The notes beneath the pieces are model-generated. The model ran no database searches, was not told where the DNA came from, and saw nothing but the letters and a program-made list of their open reading frames with translations. From positions 1 through 10,805 of the forward strand of contig CAAFIS010000193.1 of assembly GCA_900763035.1 (NCBI GenBank): 10,805 nt of DNA, read 5' to 3'. This document shows positions 7,420 to 10,805 of this stretch, in pieces; the stretch's first letter is position 1; each line of letters starts with the position of its first letter. This stretch comes from Clostridia bacterium (GTDB taxonomy: Bacteria > Bacillota > Clostridia > Oscillospirales > Acutalibacteraceae). Both the position numbers and the translations under genes were made by a program.

Positions 7420-7463
7420 GCGAGTGACGATATTTTTTCAGCTGAAAGAAAGGAAGTTTCTCC
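7420..7463 (+). promoter_or_regulatory. Intergenic spacer with 12-nt perfect palindrome before the GH78 gene
   Basis: This 44-nt spacer is more AT-rich than its neighbours. TTTCAGCTGAAA at 7436-7447 is a perfect palindrome, immediately followed by the AGGA ribosome binding site (7451-7454), 9 nt before ATG 7464. The position suits an operator or a small RNA hairpin controlling translation. No convincing -35/-10 pair is visible, and the palindrome could be chance. Confidence 0.3.
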
Positions 7464-9614
7464 ATGTTTTTCGTTGAAGCCCGCCCCGTCTGGGGCAAGG
7501 GGCTGCAGGAGAAGATGAACATCACCTGCGGCTTTTACACCACGGTCGCCCGTTCGGCGAAAAAAACGACGCTGTCCGTCGCCACCTCCGGGTTTTACCG
7601 CGTGTTCGTCAACGGCGTGTTTACGTACTACGGGCCGATCCGCTGCGCGCACGGCCACTACCGCGTCGACGAGCTGGATCTGTCCGCCGCCCTCACGCAG
7701 CCGGCAAACCACATCGCCGTGGAAGTCGTGAACTACTATGCCACGTCGTTCTCCTCCCTGCGTCAGCCCGGCTTCATCCAAGCGGAGGTGCGGCAGGGCG
7801 ATACGGTCGTCGCCGCCACCGGTGCGCAGGGCTTTTCGACGTTTTTGCTGCACCAGCGGCTGCGCCGGATGCAGCGCTACAGCTTCCAGCGTCCCTTTGC
7901 GGAAAGCTACCGTCTGCACGCCGATACGGACGATTGGCGCATCGGCCTGCCCTCGACGGATGCCGAGCCGCTGGAAACGGAGCCGACGGCCGAAAAAACA
8001 CTGCTCCCGCGTGAATTGCCGCTGCACACCTTCCCTGTCGTCGACGTGGCAAAGACCGTCGGGAGAGGCACGGTCACGGTCGGCGATCTGCCGGCATCGC
8101 CCCGGCGCGGCCGCTCGCTCGTCGAGATCCAAGACGGCGTGAACGGCTACACGATGGAGAAACTGGACTTTTCGCTGACCGACGAGGTGCAGCGGTTCAC
8201 CACCGTGCTGAACGACCGCACCGTGCGTCCGTATGGCGGCAAAACGGTGCTTGCCCCCGGTGAATGCGCGGTGCTCGCCCTGCCGGGCGAACGTGCCGGG
8301 CTGTTGGCGATGCAGATCGCCTGCACGGCACCTGTGCGTCTGTGGCTGCTGTTCGACGAGATCCTGAAGGACGACGGTACGGTCGACCCGCTGCGCATGG
8401 ACTGCGCTAATGCGATCAGTCTGGAGCTGGCGCCGGGGTGCTATCACTTCCAGACCTTCGAGCCGATCGGCCTGCAATATCTCCAGCCGATCGCCTTCGG
8501 CGGCACGGTGACGATCGAAAACGTGCATATGCGTGAGGTCGTGCATCCGCTGGGCTCCCTGCGCCGTCTGGACAGCGACGATGCACGCGAGCAGGCGGTC
8601 TTCGCCGCCGCGTGGCAGACCTTCCGCCACAACGCGCCGGACATCTTCTTCGACTGCCCGACGCGCGAGCGTGCGGGCTGGCTGTGCGACAGCTTCTTCA
8701 TCGGCCGCTCGGCGCAGTTCTTCACCGGAGACACGCGCATGGAGCGTCAGTTTATGCAGAACTTCCTGCTGCCGGAAAAGCTGCCGGACGTGCCGGAGGG
8801 GATGCTGCCGATGTGCTATCCGTCCGATCATCTGGACGGCGCCTTCATCGTCAACTGGGCGATGTGGTACGTCGTGGAGCTGTACGACTATTTCCGCCGC
8901 ACGGGCGACCGCGCTTTGGTCGACGAGGCGCGTCCGCGCATGATGGCGCTGGCGAACTTCCTGCGCGGACTGGAGAACGCAGACGGCCTGCTGGAGCATA
9001 TCCCCGGCTGGGTGTTCGTCGAATGGTCGCGTGCCAACGACCTGGTGCAGGACGTGAACTTCCCCAGCAATATGCACTATGCTTACGTTTTGCGCGTTTT
9101 GGGCGAGCTGTACGGCGACGCGTCGATGACGAAGCGCGGCGAGGCGCTGGTCGAGCTGCTGCGCCGCCGGGCGTACAACGGCACGTTCTTCTATGATAAC
9201 GACGTGTATCGCGACGGTAAGCTCGTCCCCGGCGGCGAGGTCACCGAAACGTGCCAGTATTATGCATTCTATTTCGACATCGCCACGCCGGATACCCATC
9301 CGGAGCTGTGGAGAAAGCTGACCGAGGAGTTCGGGCCGCAGCGCGGCGCGCGCGGCCTCTATCCCGAGGTCTGGCCGTCGAACGCCTTCATCGGCAATTA
9401 TCTGCGGCTGGAGCTGCTGCTGCGCTACGGACGCTATGCACAGGTGCGGCAGGAACTGGTCGGTTACTTCTATCAAATGACCGAGCTGACCGGCACGCTG
9501 TGGGAGAACATGAGCACCGTGGCCAGCTGCGATCACGGCTTTGCGTCGTACGCCGCCTGCCTGCTCGATGCCGCCCTGCGGCAGGACGATCCCTACCGCG
9601 ATCTGCGGCTTTGA
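7464..9614 (+). CDS. GH78-type alpha-L-rhamnosidase (cytoplasmic)
   Basis: GH78 enzymes hydrolyse terminal alpha-L-rhamnose from plant glycosides and polysaccharides by an inverting mechanism. The 716-residue protein has N-terminal beta-sandwich regions (about 15-350; GFYRVFVNGV at 43-52, HYRVDELDLS at 65-74) and a six-hairpin (alpha/alpha)6 domain (about 365-705). The family motif DCPTRERAGWLCD occupies 397-409. Asp397, Glu402 (general acid position) and Asp409 align with the catalytic-site residues of characterised GH78 enzymes. The Cys408 position is often Gly in relatives. Glu681 in GTLWEN fits the general base, followed by the usual His (691, DHG). There is no signal peptide or membrane segment, so it should act inside the cell on imported oligosaccharides or glycosides. 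Start support is AGGA 9 nt upstream. No transporter or rhamnose-catabolism gene is in the window. Family assignment is firm; the exact substrate is unknown. Confidence 0.88.
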   Translation: MFFVEARPVWGKGLQEKMNITCGFYTTVARSAKKTTLSVATSGFYRVFVNGVFTYYGPIRCAHGHYRVDELDLSAALTQPANHIAVEVVNYYATSFSSLRQPGFIQAEVRQGDTVVAATGAQGFSTFLLHQRLRRMQRYSFQRPFAESYRLHADTDDWRIGLPSTDAEPLETEPTAEKTLLPRELPLHTFPVVDVAKTVGRGTVTVGDLPASPRRGRSLVEIQDGVNGYTMEKLDFSLTDEVQRFTTVLNDRTVRPYGGKTVLAPGECAVLALPGERAGLLAMQIACTAPVRLWLLFDEILKDDGTVDPLRMDCANAISLELAPGCYHFQTFEPIGLQYLQPIAFGGTVTIENVHMREVVHPLGSLRRLDSDDAREQAVFAAAWQTFRHNAPDIFFDCPTRERAGWLCDSFFIGRSAQFFTGDTRMERQFMQNFLLPEKLPDVPEGMLPMCYPSDHLDGAFIVNWAMWYVVELYDYFRRTGDRALVDEARPRMMALANFLRGLENADGLLEHIPGWVFVEWSRANDLVQDVNFPSNMHYAYVLRVLGELYGDASMTKRGEALVELLRRRAYNGTFFYDNDVYRDGKLVPGGEVTETCQYYAFYFDIATPDTHPELWRKLTEEFGPQRGARGLYPEVWPSNAFIGNYLRLELLLRYGRYAQVRQELVGYFYQMTELTGTLWENMSTVASCDHGFASYAACLLDAALRQDDPYRDLRL

Positions 9615-9630
9615 TCGACACGACAAGAGC

Positions 9631-9670
9631 AAAAGCCCGGCAAGTCCCGAAAGGGACTTGCCGGGCTTTT
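9631..9670. terminator. Bidirectional intrinsic terminator, 18-bp stem with GAAA tetraloop
   Basis: AAAAGCCCGGCAAGTCCC (9631-9648) pairs perfectly with 9653-9670 around a GAAA loop (9649-9652). The core is GC-rich and each strand ends in a run of four T. It lies between the converging genes ending at 9614 (plus) and 9699 (minus), so it can stop transcription from both sides. Confidence 0.93.
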
Positions 9671-9698
9671 CCCGTGGGCCGTGCCGTGATCGGATGGA

Positions 9699-10073
9699 TC
9701 ATTCCGTTTTGGCAGTGTCGAAACGGATGACCGTTTCGTGATCGTTTTTCCCGTCGGTAAAAACGATCGTAAGTTCGTATTTTTCGCCGTGCTTCGTCAG
9801 AGTGTCGCACATCCACCATCGGCCGGGACAAAGTTCTCCGCCGATCGTTTTGGCGTTGTACAGGCAGATCGTCCGGATATTCGTGGGGTGCAGGGCGTGC
9901 GCCGGGTCGAGATGCAGCACCAAACAGCTGCGCAGCGGATGCCGCTGATGTACATCATAGGCAAGCTGCCGTTCCTCTACGGCCAGCAGACGGGCATCAT
10001 GCAGCCCGCCCTGCCAATACCAAGGGGAATCTTCTCTGGTCAGATCACCGCTGACGTATTCGCCTTTTCCCAT
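9699..10073 (-). CDS. Hypothetical protein, 124 aa
   Basis: ATG 10073-10071 on the minus strand has AAGGAG (10080-10085) 6 nt upstream, and the gene ends at TGA 9701-9699. The same frame stays open upstream to 10460, but that part is Arg-rich noise overlapping the acetyltransferase gene. The protein is soluble-looking, with no signal peptide or membrane segment. It is rich in aromatic residues near both ends (SPWYWQGGLHDARL at 16-29, PGRWWMCD at 83-90) and has a likely beta-rich C-terminal half (YELTIVFTDGKNDHETVIRF at 99-118). I do not recognise the family. It directly follows the broken GNAT gene, whose last stop codon overlaps its Shine-Dalgarno, so it belonged to that operon and probably still uses its promoter. 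Its stop codon is 29 bp from the shared terminator. Confidence 0.75.
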   Translation of the reverse strand: MGKGEYVSGDLTREDSPWYWQGGLHDARLLAVEERQLAYDVHQRHPLRSCLVLHLDPAHALHPTNIRTICLYNAKTIGGELCPGRWWMCDTLTKHGEKYELTIVFTDGKNDHETVIRFDTAKTE

Positions 10074-10083
10074 CGGTCGCTCC

Positions 10084-10534
10084 TTATCGTCGGGGCAGCG
10101 GACGATCCGGCTTTTTCCCCATCTCCAGCCGGATCTCTTGTCGCTGCGGGTCGTCGTTCGTATAGGCGTACAAGTCGAAGCCGATGGGGGAGGGCCTGCA
10201 CTTTTGATAGAACGCGATCGCATTCTCGCTGCAGGTCTGTGTTTCCGGCACGGCCATGCGCGCGCCGGAGGGAACGGCGGTTCCGGCCTTCCGGCGAGCC
10301 TTCGACGAAGCCGAGCAGCTGACCGCCCGAAAACGCACCGAAGGCGGCCGGATCCTCCAGCCACTCGCTGAAGAACACGTCGTCGAACGAGCGCTCGACC
10401 GGCGCGTCGAACGGGACGTGCCGCACGGCGAAGCCGTGCCTGTCCCGGGAAATGTCCCAATACCCGCCCGTACGGTAGCGGACGGTGAACGCTTTGCCGG
10501 CGAAGGTCACCTTATCGAGCGGCCGGATCTCCAT
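10084..10534 (-). pseudogene. GNAT-family N-acetyltransferase, frameshifted with internal deletion
   Basis: The N-terminal part starts at ATG 10534 with AAGGAA (10541-10546) 6 nt upstream. It reads MEIRPLDKVTFAGKAFTVRY onward to LLGFVEGSPE in one frame (10534 to about 10280). The C-terminal part continues in another frame from about 10269: SGARMAVPETQTC, then ENAIAFYQKC, IGFDLYAYTNDDP and LEMGKK, ending at TAA 10086-10084. Intact relatives of this GNAT type carry about 35-45 more residues between these parts, including the acetyl-CoA-binding RxxGxG/A loop. So the change is a deletion plus a frame change near 10270-10280, not a single-base slip. Both remaining parts are otherwise well preserved, which points to a recent event. 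A programmed frameshift would not restore the missing core. Misassembly is the main alternative. Confidence 0.75.
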
Positions 10535-10567
10535 CGGGCGTTCCTTCTGTGCCGTTTGCTCATTTCG

Positions 10568-10595
10568 CTCATAGCGTACCGCGCCCGATCGTCAA
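10568..10595 (-). promoter_or_regulatory. Candidate sigma-70/A promoter of the minus-strand operon
   Basis: On the minus strand, TTGACG (10595-10590) and TATGAG (10573-10568) are separated by 16 nt. They match five and four of six consensus bases. Transcription would start near 10561, leaving a short leader before the ribosome binding site at 10541-10546. It is the best promoter-like pair seen upstream of the acetyltransferase remnant. Confidence 0.5.
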
Positions 10596-10681
10596 GGCGG
10601 GGCAGGGAGCAAAACGCCCGGCGGGCATCGAAGGGGGCCTGACGGACGGAAACGACAGGAAGAAGTAAAGAGGAAAAAGTT

Positions 10682-10713
10682 AAAGTCCCAAAGACGTACG
10701 TCTTTGGGACTTT
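10682..10713. terminator. Perfect 32-nt palindrome, probable terminator
   Basis: AAAGTCCCAAAGACGT (10682-10697) is followed at once by its exact reverse complement (10698-10713). On the minus strand the hairpin is followed by a T-rich run (AACTTTTTCC), so it may terminate a gene entering from beyond the window. On the plus strand only TTTGTC follows. It may instead be a repeat-element end or a protein-binding site. Confidence 0.55.
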
Positions 10714-10771
10714 GTCATAACTCAACACTATAGATTTTTTGAAATTGCTTTCAAAAAATCGGTGTATGACA
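10713..10771. repeat. Nested AT-rich inverted repeat near the window edge
   Basis: TGTCATA (10713-10719) pairs with TATGACA (10765-10771). CACT (10726-10729) can pair with GGTG (10761-10764), including one G-U pair. GATTTTTTGAAA (10733-10744) pairs perfectly with TTTCAAAAAATC (10749-10760) around a TTGC loop. The composition contrasts sharply with the GC-rich genes to the left. It could be a MITE or insertion-element end or a structured RNA. No transposase is recognisable in the visible part. Confidence 0.4.
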
Positions 10772-10805
10772 GCAAGAATAACTTGATGCGCAGAGCTCAC
10801 TTGTC

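Noticed and set aside
7344..9632. Long open frame antisense to the rhamnosidase gene
   Set aside because: High GC leaves few stops on the opposite strand. The translation is His/Arg/Gln-rich with no domain signature, while the plus-strand frame is a clear GH78 enzyme.
10074..10460. Upstream extension of the 124-aa gene on the minus strand
   Set aside because: The extra residues are Arg/Pro-rich noise across the acetyltransferase remnant. ATG 10073 has a good Shine-Dalgarno.
9738..10642. Plus-strand open frames opposite the minus operon
   Set aside because: They have no ribosome binding sites or protein signatures, and the minus-strand genes explain the sequence.
10507..10800. Minus-strand frame of 97 codons over the AT-rich tail
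   Set aside because: It runs through a perfect palindrome and the promoter region, shows no domain, and its end overlaps the acetyltransferase start.
10684..10805. Plus-strand open frame from 10684 to the window edge
   Set aside because: It lacks a credible start codon and ribosome binding site and is built from the inverted repeats. It could be part of a gene continuing outside, but this cannot be supported.
1..10805. CRISPR array, tRNA, rRNA or TPP riboswitch
   Set aside because: No spaced direct repeats, cloverleaf or rRNA-like sequence was seen. The 27-nt gap before thiI is too short for a riboswitch.

Overview
The window is a stretch of high-GC bacterial chromosome. It carries seven plus-strand genes (the first one partial), then a convergent minus-strand pair, and ends in a noticeably AT-rich tail. 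Strong Shine-Dalgarno sites, a rhodanese-less ThiI, a class-B-sortase-like gene, BaiN/HI0933 and COG2509 flavoproteins and a cytoplasmic GH78 enzyme together suggest a high-GC anaerobic Clostridia member, probably a gut Oscillospiraceae/Ruminococcaceae-type organism. The taxonomy is inference from gene content only.

Plus strand, 1-7419: a tightly packed run, probably one or two transcription units. It holds the Pro/Thr/Glu-rich C-terminal end of an unidentified protein (1-198); thiI for tRNA 4-thiouridine (226-1419); a 648-residue membrane protein joining a degenerate CinA-type half to a transmembrane segment, a class B sortase-like domain and a P/T/S-rich tail (1462-3408); ruvC (3412-3927) and ruvA (3932-4531) for Holliday-junction processing, with no ruvB following; and two unrelated-looking FAD oxidoreductases (4534-5829, HI0933/BaiN family; 5833-7419, COG2509 family). 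Gaps are 2-42 nt, and several Shine-Dalgarno sites lie inside the preceding gene. A GH78-type alpha-L-rhamnosidase (7464-9614) follows after 44 nt that contain a perfect 12-nt palindrome. An 18-bp GAAA-tetraloop hairpin (9631-9670) then closes the run and can serve both strands.

Minus strand, 9699-10534: a plausible promoter (10568-10595) drives a GNAT acetyltransferase gene that looks broken, with its N- and C-terminal parts in different frames and the acetyl-CoA-binding middle missing. A 124-residue protein of unknown function follows. From about 10660 to the end the composition becomes AT-rich, with a perfect 32-nt palindrome and a nested hairpin. This may be the edge of an accessory or repeat element.

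The most unusual object is the CinA-sortase fusion at 1462-3408. The reading frame is intact over 648 codons, yet both parental enzymes have lost their catalytic residues: Lys and Asn replace the sortase His and Cys, and the CinA Ser motif and Lys-bearing segment are gone. It looks like a maintained membrane-spanning protein built from two pseudoenzymes.
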